64,000 nt of DNA from positions 285,583 through 349,582 of the forward strand of contig CAJNDS010002165.1 in the NCBI GenBank assembly GCA_905221605.1. Direction: 5' to 3'. Below are positions 41,018 to 51,689 of this stretch, in pieces. Position numbers and translations under genes: made by a program. The notes under the pieces were generated by a model that made no database searches, was not told the origin of the DNA, and saw nothing but the letters and a program-made list of their open reading frames with translations. How positions within the stretch are numbered: position 1 is the stretch's first letter; every line of letters begins with the position of its first letter. This stretch comes from Symbiodinium natans (lineage: Eukaryota; Sar; Dinophyceae; Suessiales; Symbiodiniaceae).

Positions 41018-42014
41018 CTGCTTGATGTTTTGGCGTTAAAGGGCTTAGGGTTTAGGGTTTAGGGACGTTTATTTGCTTTATTCTCCAAACAGCCTACTTT
41101 TGGATTCTCAATTCATTTAAGGATTGCCGCTATTCTGAGACCTGTTGCCGGGTTCCTGGGCTCCTTGTCTCCCTTTGTCTCCCTTTCTCTCCCTTTGTCT
41201 CCCTTTGTCTCCCTTCATGTGGGTGGCTTTGCCGGGTTGCTGTGCTCCTCGCCTCCCGTTGTCCCCCATCGTCTCCCTTCATCTCCCGTCGTCTCCACTG
41301 TTTCTTCGACGTGCCTTTGACTGTTTGGGGTCTTCGGTGGTGTAATTTGTATTATTGCTTTGTGTGTTTGTGTTTTTTGGGAGGGGTGGTTCAGAAGGGC
41401 GTGGAACCCTAAATCCTAAAGCCTAAGCCCTAAACCTAAACCGGGAGTTTAGGCCTTAGGAGATGGAGTTTTGAGGGTCTTTAAGAGCTTAGGGGTGTTA
41501 GGGCTTAAGTCCTTGAGGGTTATTCGGTTTTGCTTAAGACCGATGTAGAGGTCTTGGAGTTTTGGGGTTTAGGGTTTAGGGTTTAGGGTTTAGGGTTTAG
41601 GGCTTAGCGATGTTAAGGCCTTTGGGCTTTGGGTCTATGTCACTCAGGGGCTTGGAGTGAAGGAATGAGGGTTTACGACTCCAAACCCAAACCCCAAACC
41701 CTGACACCCGAAACCCTAAACCCTAAACCTAGACCCCATACCAAATTAAGACACGAAACCCCAAAACCCTAGGATGGATTTTGTGGTGGAACCCCAATCC
41801 CAAAAAAAACACTGCACCCTAACGCCTAAGCCCCCAGACACATCCAGAAACTAAAACGCCTGAAGCCTCTCAGTCTTGTACACCCAAATTAAACCCTAAA
41901 CCCTAAACCCTAAACCCCAAACCCCAAACCCTAAACCCTAAACCCTGAACCCCAAACCGTCCGGAAAGCAACCCACAGAGCCCTCAAAACTCGCGATGGC
42001 CTGCCGTCCCTCAC

Positions 42015-42054
42015 CGCATCCTCGAAGTCGTCCACAGAGCGTCTGGAGAGGAGA
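42015..42054 (-). other. Exon-like island with GTGAGG donor
   Basis: Minus strand: AACCCCAAACCCAG acceptor (repeat-derived), SRRSVDDFEDA, donor GCG|GTGAGG. It starts with one base of a codon, which fits the phase-2 end of the 42831 island. Confidence 0.4.
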
Positions 42055-42057
42055 CTG

Positions 42058-42340
42058 GGTTTGGGGTTTAGGGTCTATAGGGTTTGGGGTTTGGGGTTTG
42101 GGGTTCAGGGTTTGGGGTTTGGGGTTTGGGGTTTAGGGGTTTGGGTTTAGGGTTTTGGGTTTAGGGCATAGGGATTTGGGCTTAGGGTTTGGGGTTTTAG
42201 GGTTTGGGTTTTGGGTTTTGGGTTTGGGGTTTAGGGTTTTAGGGTTTGGGTTTTGGGTTTGGGGTTTACAGCAAGGTTTGGGGTTTAGGGTTTAGGGTTT
42301 CGGGTTTGGGGTTTTGGGTTCGGGGTTTAGGGGATTCGGG
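42058..42340 (+). repeat. Degenerate TTTGGGG/TTTAGGG tract
   Basis: Irregular G-rich units with many TTTGGG variants, a decayed array. Confidence 0.85.
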
Positions 42341-42830
42341 TTCAGGTTAACGTTTGCAGGGTTAGGGCTGCAGGAGCTCTATGTGAACCACCCCAACTGA
42401 CACAGCCGCTGAACGTCAAACCTGAACCCTAATCCCTGCATCAGAACTGCAGCCCTGAATCTTGGACTGGAATGCGTCGAACTGAAAATCTAGAACAGCA
42501 TGAAGTGGCACGCCCAGTTCGCGAACTTAAACAAAGTCAGGTTGAATGAATGGCCATCACCTCAGGGGGGGAGGGGCTGAAATCCGAACTGTGCGATGCG
42601 GACCGCACAAAGAGAGGTCAATTACCCTTGGCAGCCTTGGCATAGAGCTCGAGCTCTGATTGCACAAGGCTGTCTGCCTGAGCTTGACGCCTCCAAGCCG
42701 AGGGAATCCACCATGCGCTGCATCTGTGTCTCCCAACCCTACGCCCTAAACCCAAGACCCCAAACCCCAAGCCCTAAACCCTAAACCCTAAGCCCTAAAC
42801 CCTAAACCCTAAACCCACATAAGGAGGTGC

Positions 42831-42880
42831 CTGTAGGTTTTCATCCAAAGCTGCCCTTCTGCGGGCCCCCACTCCTTCGT
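42831..42880 (-). other. Exon-like island
   Basis: Minus strand: CTCCAAG acceptor, TKEWGPAEGQLWMKTY, then CAG|GCACC (GC donor), or readthrough to TGG|GTTTAGGG. Third positions are G/C rich. Confidence 0.42.
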
Positions 42881-43187
42881 CTTGGAGTTAAGCCCTAAAC
42901 CCTAAACCCAAACCCAAAAAACCTAAACTCTGGCCCTAAACCCAAACAAGTCTTAACACCCAAAATCCAAAAACCCTAAACCCCATAAACCCTAAACCCC
43001 AAAAACGCTAAAGCCCTAAACCTTAAACCTTAAACCCTAAACCCTAAACCCTAAACCCTCAACCCTAAACCTTAAACCCTAAACCCTAAATTCAAACCCA
43101 GCTCTGGGTCCGAGCTCCCATCCGCCAGGCCTGACGCTCCATCGATGGACTTCCTCGTCGGTCTCCTCCCCAAGCCCAAAGGGTCGA

Positions 43188-43253
43188 GGTTTAGGGTTTA
43201 GGGTTTAGGGTTTAGGGTTTAGGGTTTAGGGTTTAGGGTTTAGGGTTTAGGGT
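43188..43253 (+). repeat. (TTTAGGG)n array, about 9 units
   Basis: Begins exactly at GAG|GTTTAGGG. Confidence 0.95.
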
Positions 43254-44063
43254 CCTTCAGGTACCTTCAGCAAGAAGCTAGATGTACCAACCCCAAGCTC
43301 TAAACCCTAAACGCAGATCTCGAAGTTCTGGTCCCACATAGGCTACACATCGCCGAAGGCAAGGGCTTACGGGCTACCACCCTAAACCTAAAACTTCTAA
43401 ACTCCCCCCCCCCTCCCCGCACAAAAGAATTAACCCTAAACCCTAAACCCTAAACCCTAAACCCTAAACCCTAAAACAAAAAAACAAAAAAACTCCACGG
43501 GAGTTTGTGGCTTTGGTCTTGCAGGGCTTGTAGGGGGGCGAAGTGTGCCATGCGGTCCAGAAGACTGGGGCTTAGGGCCTAGAGGGTGTAGAGGGGAGGG
43601 TGCGGTTTTGGGGTCCAGGGTTTCGGGCCTGCGCTGACCCCCCTCGTTAATAGGAGGTGCAGCACCGCAATCCACCGGACGGGATGCCCTTAGAGTAGGT
43701 CTCCCGTCAGCCCTAGATGTTTGCAGAACCCTCGAAGTACTCTGAACCCTCTACAGCCGAGAGTACATGCCTAAACGCTGAAACTTGCGTCTCAACCCCC
43801 ACTCCCCCGGAAGGTTGCCTCACCCATGTTCGGCGAGTATCGCGGATGTCTGCCTATGAGCGGTGGCTTCCGGGGCTTCGGGCCTAAGGGTTAAGGATTG
43901 GGGCTTTGGTTCAGGTTTAGGGTTAGAAACCCTAAACCCCCTTAAACCCTAAACTCTAAGCCCTCGGTGTTCGGGTTGAGGGTTTAGGCCTGAGGGTGGC
44001 AAATTTCCTCCTAAACCGCCCTAAACCTCCTTCTAAACCTAAACCACCAATTCAGGGACTTTA

Positions 44064-44190
44064 ATGGAAACCCCGAACAGGAGACCCCAAGAATAGAGTA
44101 GGAATATACCTGCCAGGGTCATTTGGTTCTCTTTATATTCTGCAGAAATTCTTGGGGTTCCCTGCTTCGGGTTGCCATTGGGATCCGTTT
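44064..44190. repeat. Foldback element, family A copy 2 (no array)
   Basis: Reverse-oriented relative of 2929-3119. Shared words include CCCCAAGAATAGAG, ATACCTGCCAGGG and CTTGGGGTTCCCTG. Where copy 1 has the telomere-like array, this copy has only a few bases. Confidence 0.75.
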
Positions 44191-44231
44191 ATGTAAGGGC
44201 CCCCTTTCAAGGGCGGGGGTAGGCTGAGGCC

Positions 44232-44293
44232 TAAACCCTAAACCCTAAACCCTAAACCCTAAACCCTAAACCCTAAACCCTAAACCCTAAACC
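44232..44293 (-). repeat. (CCCTAAA)n array, about 9 units
   Basis: Perfect heptamers close to the array-free foldback copy at 44064-44190. Confidence 0.95.
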
Positions 44294-44568
44294 AAAATAT
44301 GGAGAGCTTAGTGGTTCCAAGCCCTACTGTGAAAACCCTACAAAAGGGCTTGGCCCACAAGGCTTACCAGCCATCTCAACCATGAGCCATACTAGACCCT
44401 GAAAAGACCTATAATCCCTTTGACACGCGTTGAAAGCTCACAAGCCCGAAGCCCCAATATCCCCTAAATCCTATACCCTAAACCCTAAACCCTCCTATAC
44501 CCTAAACCCTAAACCCTAAACCCTAAACCCTAAACCTTAAAAGCCAAGAGCCCCAGGGCCCCCGGCAC

Positions 44569-44624
44569 TTGATTCTATCCGGCTCGATGTCCAGCGCATC
44601 TGCGCTGAGGCGCTGCCTCTTGAC
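44569..44624 (-). other. Exon-like island
   Basis: Minus strand: CGAGAG acceptor, VKRQRLSADALDIEPDRI, then AA|GTGCCGG donor. Good third-position GC. CCCTAAA array on the left, TTTAGGG on the right. Confidence 0.45.
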
Positions 44625-45089
44625 CTCTCGGACGCGTGCAGTTTGGGGTTTAGGGTTTAGGGTCTAGGGTTTAGGGTTTAGGGTTTAGTGTTGAGGGTTG
44701 AGGGTTCAGGGTGTAGGGTTTAGGGTTGAGGGTTTAGGGTTTAGGGTTTATAGGGTTCAGGGTTTAGGGTTTAGGGTTTACGGAGCCCAGCAATCTCTTA
44801 GGGTAAAAAAGGGTCTACAAGGGATCCCCTTTTAAGGGCCCATGCTACGCCATAAGGGGTCTACAGTGTGCACCACCAGCACTCAACAAGAAGCACATAT
44901 CAAGCCCTTCAAAGCCCTAAGCCCCTAAACGCCGGAACCCCGGAACAGCCCAAAGCCCTGAATCGCCTGAAGTTTTATGGACGTCAAAGGACTACAGGGT
45001 TTCGATTCCAGGGTTGGTGCAGGGTTTGGGGTTGAGGTCTTACCCGAAACCCTAAACCCTAAACCCCAAACGCCCGAGACCTTGTCCTC

Positions 45090-45117
45090 AGGGAGCAGGT
45101 ACCAACTTGCTCCCTGG
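45090..45117. repeat. 9-bp stem hairpin
   Basis: CAGGGAGCA and TGCTCCCTG around a 10-base loop. No U-run follows; function unknown. Confidence 0.5.
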
Positions 45118-45326
45118 GTCTAGGGCATAGCTGATTGCTGAATTGGGTGCTTTGAGGGGCGCAAGAATACAATTTCCAAGGAATTGCGGCACGCACGGTC
45201 CGAAATCCCTAAACCCTAATCCCGAAACCGCTACATCACCTGAAAGAGTGGGGTTCCAGCCTGCCCTTATCTCCAACCGAAAGCCACCCCATCACCCAAA
45301 CCTTCAGCTTAAAGGCGTTGCGTGCA

Positions 45327-45415
45327 GGGTTTAGGATTTAGGATTTAGGGTTTAGGGTTTAGGGTTTAGGGTTGAGGGTTGAGGGTGGAGGGTGGAGGGT
45401 GGAGGGTGGAGGGTG

Positions 45416-45446
<31 letters not shown>

Positions 45447-45452
45447 GGTTTA
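45327..45452 (+). repeat. TTTAGGG array with GGTGGAG and GTTGAGG blocks
   Basis: Two further variant blocks (GGTGGAG about five copies; GTTGAGG about five copies) inside one array. Confidence 0.9.
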
Positions 45453-45757
45453 TGGCTACACTGAGACCCCGACGGTGCTTTTTCCTGCGCCAGGGAGTCC
45501 CATCAGGAAAAGAGCACGGGGGCGGTTGCCGTCTTCTGCAAGGCGGGCGTCTTCCCGCAGGTTTTCGGGTTCAGGGTTCAGTGTTATGGGGTTGTTCTGG
45601 AGGTTATTCTGGCCATGGGATTGTTCTGCGGCTATTCTGGGGGTATGTTGGGGAAATGATGGTGCTATGTTGGGGCATTATGGGGGTTATTCTGGGCATA
45701 TTATGGGGATATGTTGGGGATGTTGGGGTTCTTTGGGAGATATTCTGGGGTTATTAT

Positions 45758-45869
45758 CTTGGCAGCCCAGTAAACATGCTATCATAAGGGCACTCTTGTT
45801 TGGGTTGGTTACTTTATAAGGGAACCTTCAACTAAAACAAAGGAACAGGGTACCAGCGGGGCTACCAAG
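45758..45869. repeat. MITE-like element, family B copy 2
   Basis: CTTGGCAGCCC ... GGGCTACCAAG, 112 bases. The interior TATCATAAGGGCAC matches the decayed copy at 17074. No clear target duplication. Confidence 0.75.
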
Positions 45870-45914
45870 AATTAGTTTTTCTAGATGTACGTGTATACTG
45901 AGGACAAGTGTGTT

Positions 45915-45930
45915 TTACACGTACGTGTAA
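45915..45930. repeat. 16-bp perfect palindrome
   Basis: TTACACGTACGTGTAA, next to the right end of family B copy 2. Confidence 0.7.
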
Positions 45931-45951
45931 CACAACCAGTTCTGGGGATCT

Positions 45952-46020
45952 TAGGGTTTAGGGTTTAGGGTTTAGGGTTTAGGGTTTAGGGTTTAGGGTT
46001 TAGGGTTTAGGGTTTAGGGC
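45952..46020 (+). repeat. (TTTAGGG)n array, about 9 units
   Basis: Perfect heptamers. Confidence 0.95.
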
Positions 46021-46074
46021 TTTCTTTCAAGCCGTTCCGACTTGGGCGCCGCCCGGCGAGGCCTCAGGGCTTAC

Positions 46075-46103
46075 CTTGAGCAGAAGCTCCCGCACTCCAA
46101 CCC
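46075..46103 (-). other. Possible small exon end with GTAAGC donor
   Basis: CTCAAG|GTAAGC on the minus strand is a consensus donor, 30-35 bases inside the island next to the long array at 46109. The coding frame is too short to choose. Confidence 0.25.
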
Positions 46104-46108
46104 TTCCA

Positions 46109-46189
46109 GGGTTTAGGGTTTAGGGTTTAGGGTTTAGGGTTTAGGGTTTAGGGTTTAGGGTTTAGGGTTTAGGGTTTAGGGTTTAGGGT
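46109..46189 (+). repeat. (TTTAGGG)n array, about 11 units
   Basis: Perfect heptamers, 90 bases from the previous array in the same orientation. Confidence 0.95.
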
Positions 46190-47090
46190 GAGAGCTTCCC
46201 CCAAGAAACACCCTCAACTCGAGATCCCCCATGAATGCCCTAAATCCTATAAATCCACAAAACACCCTGTAGACTTCGAAGCCCCCAAACACACAACAAG
46301 AAACCCACCAAAACCTATAAGCTTTTCGGGTTTAGGGTATAGGGGTTAGGGTTTGGGGGTTTAGGGTTTAATTTAAAGGCTTGAGGGCCCTCTCACCCCA
46401 ACCCCTGAACCCTAAACCCTAAAGCCGAAACCCCCCCCCCCCCCCCCCGCACCGTGGCAGCGGGGGCTGCGAAGCCTTGGAAGTTCGCGGAGGGTTTAGG
46501 GTTCAGGGGCTTAGGGTCTAGAGGTTTAGGAACTAGGGATTAGGGTTTAGGGTTAGACTTTGGGTTGTGAAACGCTTTAGGGAGCTTTGCAGAGTCTCAG
46601 CCTTTTGGGATTCATACGGCTTCAGGGGCTTTTGGTGATTGAAGGTTTCAGAGACCTGGGCTTTGTTAGTTCTTGGGCTCCCACGGGCTGAGTTTGCTGC
46701 GTGCACGTCTCTGAGTTCCTACTGCTGACTATGCTCGCTTTACCTCTCTGTCTGCCCTAGCAATCCTTACCCTGAATGCCTAAAACCCCAAAACCCTAAA
46801 ACCCTCAAACCCTCAAACCCAAAACGCCGGCTCCAAACAGGGCCTAGACCCTAAACCCGAAACCCTAAACCCTAAACCTGGGCGCATGGCAGGCTTGCCG
46901 GCAGCGGGGGGGTTCGCGGAGGCCTAGCAAAGAAGAACGGGGACTGGGTTTCAAGGGTCAGCTTGGTTCTTCCTGGGTATTTTACCTTTCTTTCTTCACA
47001 GAACCCAAAGACCTCTTGTCAACCCTTCAATTCAAGCCCTACAGGCCCTACAAGCCGTCCGAAACCTCCAAAACCTCTGGACCCTAATTC
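46190..47090. other. Unique region with short open islands
   Basis: Poly-C at about 46430-46448; possible small exons (plus MAGLPAAGGFAEA at about 46878-46919; minus FAAPAAT ending at GTGCGG near 46450) but none firm. Confidence 0.35.
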
Positions 47091-47093
47091 AAG

Positions 47094-47156
47094 AAGAAAC
47101 TGGAAGAGATCCTGAACCTTGTGGAAGAGGCGAAGAGTTTCGGTCTGGCGCGCAAG
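47094..47156 (+). other. Exon-like island, 21 codons
   Basis: Plus strand: TTCAAG acceptor, KKLEEILNLVEEAKSFGLAR then K, donor AAG|GTGACC. Amphipathic helix pattern. The minus strand is also open; the splice words favour plus. Confidence 0.42.
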
Positions 47157-47706
47157 GTGACCGCACCCCATGAAATCCACTTCTGCGGCCTGTCTGTTCG
47201 TAACAAAATCTAGAAGAACTCTATATCAGAGGTTACAGCCTCAGAAATCCTCATCTGGGCTGCCTTCGAAACTGCTTTTTACATAAGAAGCCAACACCCT
47301 TAAAACAAATTCTATACTCTACACTAAAGGCCACACCCTACGAAATCATCTTCTGGGGCCTCTTCATGATATGCCAATAGCCTTGTGTATGATGAGGCCA
47401 CAGGACTCGTTCGTAATGAAGCCATCATGCTTGAGAGGTACCTTGTTTCCTAAGTTGAAGGGACTGCAAGGGACAGGCCTTCTACCTACCACATCCTACT
47501 ACCTGCTTCGCCCCCTCCTTGAAGAAGCCACGGAGCCAAGGGATCACTGCTGCAGCAGAACCCTAAACCCTAAACCCTAAACCCTAAACCCTAAACCACC
47601 CTAAACCCTAGAACATTTTCTGTCGCTCTGGGGCTCTGCCCAAGGGCTGAGATACGAGCGGCCCTTTCTGAGTCGAGGTCAAGTAGAACTCTTCCGCGTC
47701 CCAGCA

Positions 47707-47813
47707 AGGGTTTAGGGTTTAGGGTTTAGGGTTTAGGGTTTAGGGTTTAGGGTTTAGGGTTTAGGGTTTAGGGCTTAGGGCTTAGGGCTTAGGGTTTAGG
47801 GTTTAGGGTTTGG
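47707..47813 (+). repeat. (TTTAGGG)n array, about 15 units
   Basis: Contains a short CTTAGGG block. Confidence 0.95.
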
Positions 47814-47822
47814 GGTATCAAC

Positions 47823-47914
47823 GGGCCGGTGAAGAACGTCCCTTCGGCCATGGCATCCCCGAGACTCTGGCTCTTCACGAAGGCCCGAGCGACCGTTGTC
47901 CGGCATGAAGCACA
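47823..47914 (-). other. Exon-like island
   Basis: Minus strand: GGGCACAG acceptor after a pyrimidine-rich stretch, CASCRTTVARAFVKSQSLGD then AMAEGTFFTG, donor GTTGATACC. Good third-position GC. Confidence 0.45.
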
Positions 47915-47938
47915 CTGTGCCCAAGCCCTCAAAGAAGA

Positions 47939-48028
47939 CGAGTTAAGACCCCCGACAAAGAAGGAATACTAATCTCAACTTTACGAGTTAAGACCCCCGA
48001 CAAAGAAGGAATACTAATCTCAACTTTG
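47939..48028. repeat. 45-bp tandem duplication
   Basis: Two identical copies starting CGAGTTAAGACCCCCGACAA at 47939 and 47984. 45 is a multiple of three, and the minus strand reads a repeated VEISIPSLSGVLTR. Confidence 0.9.
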
Positions 48029-48923
48029 ACCTTACAAGATGTTTCTATCATTTGCTTTCTTTTTTTTGTTGGTGGGGGGGGGGGGGAAGGGGCGTTCTTA
48101 AGCAATAAGAAGATCCTTGGGACTCTCGGAAGGCTGACCATTGAAAAAAACAAAACACCAGCCTGTTCCGGAACAGCCTGGCTGTTCAGGGCTTATAGAC
48201 GCTGACCCCTAAACCCTAAGGCCCTAAGGCCCTAAACCCCAAACCCCAAACCCCAAACCCCAAACCCTAAACCTTAAACCCTTTTGGGAAGTTGAGGGTC
48301 CGCTTCTGGCACCTCTCCGGCGCTCGACTTCTCTCTCGCCTTTGGGCGATAGGGGTGGGGGTTTAGGGTTTAGGGTTTAGGGCTTAGGGCTTAGGGATTA
48401 GGGGATTAGGGATTAGGGTGGGGATGAAGATCAGGGTTTTTCTGGATGAAGTTCATTGTTTTGGGCTTGGGATTGTTGCTTTGGTCCGCTGAGAAGATCG
48501 CTCACGCTCAGCGCTCTGAGGCCTGCCTAAAAGCCTAAAACCTAAACCCTAAACCCTAAACCCTAAGCCCTAAACCCTAAACCCTAAACCCCAAGCCGGA
48601 GCCCGCAACTCCGACCATAGCAGAGCCTACATAGGTGCTTCAGAGTAAGTAGGGGTCCCGTGATATACCATGAACAATAGACTCCGCCAGATAGGAACCC
48701 ACACCTTTTAGGGTTTAGGGTTTAGGGTTGAGGGTTGAGGGTTGAGGGTTTAGGGTTTAGGGTTTAGGGGTTAGGGTTTTAGGCCACCCTCCAACAATAT
48801 CTAACATCGGCAATAGCAGTGTCCAATGACCCCTAGGGTTTTTTAGGGTTTAGGGTTTCGGGCTTGGGGGATAGGGTTTGTAAAAGTGACAATAGAACAG
48901 AATTTCCAAAAAGGGACTCTAGA

Positions 48924-49205
48924 TAAACCCTAAACCCTAAACCCTGAACCCTAAACCCTAAACTCTAAACCCGAAACCCTGAACCCTAAACCCTAAACCC
49001 CTAAACACCTAAACCCCTAGACCCCTAAACCCCTAGACCCCTAGACCCCTAAACCCCTAAACCCCTAAACCCCTAAACCCTTAATCTAAACCCTTAATCT
49101 AAACCCTAAACCCTAAACCCTAAACCCTGAACCCTGAACACTGAACCCTGAACCCTGAACCCTGAACCCTGAACCCTGAACCCTGAACCCTGAACCCTAA
49201 ACCCT
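48924..49205 (-). repeat. Composite array: CCCTAAA, CCCCTAAA/CCCCTAGA, CCCTGAA
   Basis: Three homogenised blocks in series over 280 bases: octamers CCCCTAAA/CCCCTAGA at about 48996-49080 and CCCTGAA at about 49130-49197. Confidence 0.93.
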
Positions 49206-49564
49206 GGCCTGCCCCTCGGCAAAGGCGTCTTCCAAGGCTCAGCCTGCTTCGGAGGGAAAAATGGGCTAAGTACCCCGGGAAAAAAAGGCTTCTACTCAAG
49301 TGAAATCTGTTTAGGGTTTAGGGTTGGGGTTTAGGGTTTAGGGTTTAGGGTTTAGGGCTTAGGGCTTAGGGTTTGGGGTTTGGGGTTTAGGGCTTCGGGT
49401 CTCTGTCTGTATCTCTCTTCAGGTCTGTTTTGTTTTTTGGTTGGGCCGGCCAAGGCGGGCGAATTTGGCCTGAGACCTCGGTCAACCTCTTCAAAGAAGG
49501 AGTAGACATTAGGGCCTACCCGAAAGAAGGGGCTGTACCTGCTTTCCGACTTTCCTTCCGGCTG

Positions 49565-49637
49565 CCCTAAACCCTAAACCCTAAACCCTAAACCCTAAAC
49601 CCTAAACCCTAAACCCTAAACCCTAAACCCTAAACCC
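49565..49637 (-). repeat. (CCCTAAA)n array, about 10 units
   Basis: Perfect heptamers. Confidence 0.95.
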
Positions 49638-49774
49638 TTGAGCTCGAGGTGGTCGGGCGCATCGAGGACGGGGGCGTTGCTGAAGGCGATGGCGCAGCAG
49701 GCAGAGTCGACTGAAGTCGCCGGTGAGCAGGTAGCATCGGAAGCCATCAGCGGAAGGATGGGGGCGAGCTCCCT
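49638..49774 (-). other. Exon-like island with apparent internal frame change
   Basis: On the minus strand the first half has coding-like third positions in one frame (GFRCYLLTGDFSRLCLLR) and the second half in the next (AIAFSNAPVLDAPDHLELK). This suggests an indel or a decayed exon. Arrays abut both sides (CCCTAAA left, TTTAGGG right). Confidence 0.35.
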
Positions 49775-49918
49775 CGGTTTAGGGTTTAGGGTTTAGGGTT
49801 TAGGGTTTAGGGTTTAGGGTTTAGGGTTTAGGGTTCAGGGTTTGGGGTTTAGGGCTTAGGGTTTAGGGTTTAGGGTTTAGGGTTTAGGGTTCAATTCAAG
49901 GTTTAGGGTTTAGGGTTT
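49775..49918 (+). repeat. (TTTAGGG)n array, about 19 units
   Basis: Two runs joined by a few variant units. Confidence 0.95.
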
Positions 49919-50271
49919 AAAATCAAAGGCGGCTTTTGTCCGACTCCGAACTTCTTAAGGCCAGCCTTGACCTTTGGGGGAGCGCTTGCTCTCTCTATGT
50001 TCTGCTTGAAGATTCCTGGGTAGTTCCAACTAACTTCAGTTACTCTAATTCTCCACCAGTATGTATTGATGCCGTTTACAAGTACCCAGGAACCTTCAAC
50101 TATTCTTTCCACATGATGTTGGGGGATGCGGATTGGGACTGCCACTATGACAGCATCATCGTGAGCAGTCTTCTTTGGAGCTTCAAAAACAGAAGCTGCT
50201 TGCTGCACCTACCCATGCACCTGTGTATTTGCAAGCAAGGCATTTATTTGAGCTACTGTCCCATGGGGGAC
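49903..50271 (-). pseudogene. Possible relic open frame
   Basis: A minus-strand frame reads VQQAASVFEAPKKTAHDDA and then SWVLVNGINTYWWRIRV, ending in the telomere-like array. An in-frame stop near 50210 separates it from an upstream stretch TVAQINALLANTQVHG. The plus strand is also open here (49936-50289). I do not recognise a family. Confidence 0.25.
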
Positions 50272-50480
50272 CCGGAATTCGAACAATAACCAACCACATA
50301 AACAAGGACCCACAGAACCGAGGCGACACGAGGTTCATGGACTACAGGTAAGGGTTCCAGCGAGGAACGATACACAGCAGCTTTGAGACGTTAAGGGCAC
50401 CGGAGTAATTAGCTTCCTGCCTGCTCGCTTCACACTGCCTCGGGCGGAGCTGCAAGTGAGGCGCCGGTGTTCAAAAGGCT

Positions 50481-50819
50481 TTGCATCCCATCACCCTCTA
50501 TATAAGTCCCTTTTGGAGAAGCCCATCCTTCTACTACAGTCAACGTTCAAATCCTCAACAGTCAGCAGAAGCCTGCCCCACCACGAAAGCCCCAGATGTC
50601 ATGGAATTAACACCCAGCCACATGGTCCGAGCGTACGACACCGCATCGCTTCATGTACCTGGTCGCGACGTCGGGGGCTTCTACGACGGCATCCGCACAC
50701 CACAAGCCGCCCATCATCGTTCCGGATACTGCTCTGCAAAGTGCCTGGAGTATGAATGCAGTGTTCAGACAGGTGAAGAGTTCAGGGGGCCCTTTAAGTT
50801 AGGTCGACACCGCATGTGA
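50481..50819 (+). CDS. Hypothetical open frame, 112 codons
   Basis: A plus-strand frame beginning MHPITLYISPFWRS and ending FRGPFKLGRHRM. Its middle (VMELTPSHMVRAYDTASLHV) looks less repetitive than chance frames in this window. No motif is recognised and no telomere-like array interrupts it. Could be spurious. Confidence 0.25.
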   Translation: MHPITLYISPFWRSPSFYYSQRSNPQQSAEACPTTKAPDVMELTPSHMVRAYDTASLHVPGRDVGGFYDGIRTPQAAHHRSGYCSAKCLEYECSVQTGEEFRGPFKLGRHRM

Positions 50820-51325
50820 ACGTCCAACTCACGCTAAAAGCAGCTGTGTTCGTGGCGGGCCTTGGACGCAGGTGCTCCTAGCTGATGCAGGCACTGCACT
50901 CCGAAACCCTCTACACGAGCTTCATGATCTGTGAAGCCCCTAAAAAAGTATTCATCATAATAGTCATAAGCACAGCCATACGAATCGTCACAATAAGAAC
51001 TAGAATAGCCAAAAAAGAACAGTACAAAGAAAATGCAACCATGATGTAAACCCTTCAAATACAACTTGAACTACTCAACCCTGAAGCCTTCAGTTCCCGA
51101 GGCCTTCCGTTTAGATGGGGGAGGGGGCGGATCATCATCTGTTTTCAACGGATTTTGGGCTCGGGTTGAGGGCTTGAGGGCCCTGAGCTGGAGTTGGAAG
51201 CTTGGCTGGTTCAATGGGGTGTAGGGTTTAGGGTTTAGGGTTTAGGGTTTAGGGTTTAGGGTTTAGTTTAGGGTTTAGGGTTTAGGGTTTAGGTTTTAAG
51301 GGTTTAAGGGTGGTGTCGCGCTCAG

Positions 51326-51371
51326 GGATGAGGTGCTTTTAAAATTGCATCCAAAGAACTACAAGGGCTGA
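51326..51371 (+). other. Terminal exon-like island
   Basis: Plus strand: GCTCAG acceptor, DEVLLKLHPKNYKG, TGA. Short but with a clean acceptor and stop. Confidence 0.35.
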
Positions 51372-51449
51372 GTTGTGGCTTTGGGTTCTTCGAGCACGGG
51401 CTTCTGTGCATGTTGGCAAGAAAGGCTTTTCTGAAGGTACTCTAGGTCG

Positions 51450-51552
51450 TTTAGGGTTTAGGGTTTAGGGTTTAGGGTTTAGGGTTTAGGGTCTAGGGTC
51501 TAGGGTCTAGGGTCTAGGGTCTAGGGTTTAGTGTTTAGGGTTTAGGGTTTAT
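51450..51552 (+). repeat. TTTAGGG array with TCTAGGG block
   Basis: About six TCTAGGG copies in the centre. Confidence 0.93.
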
Positions 51553-51689
51553 GGTACTTTCAGCCCCCGAGTGCTAAAGTGAATGCGCATGCTCGCAGTC
51601 CCTTCTTGCGGGGGGGGACCTACTTCAAGGACATTTTGGGCTCAGGTGTTGGGGTCAGGAGGTCTATGGCCTATGAAGCCCTGTAGTAT

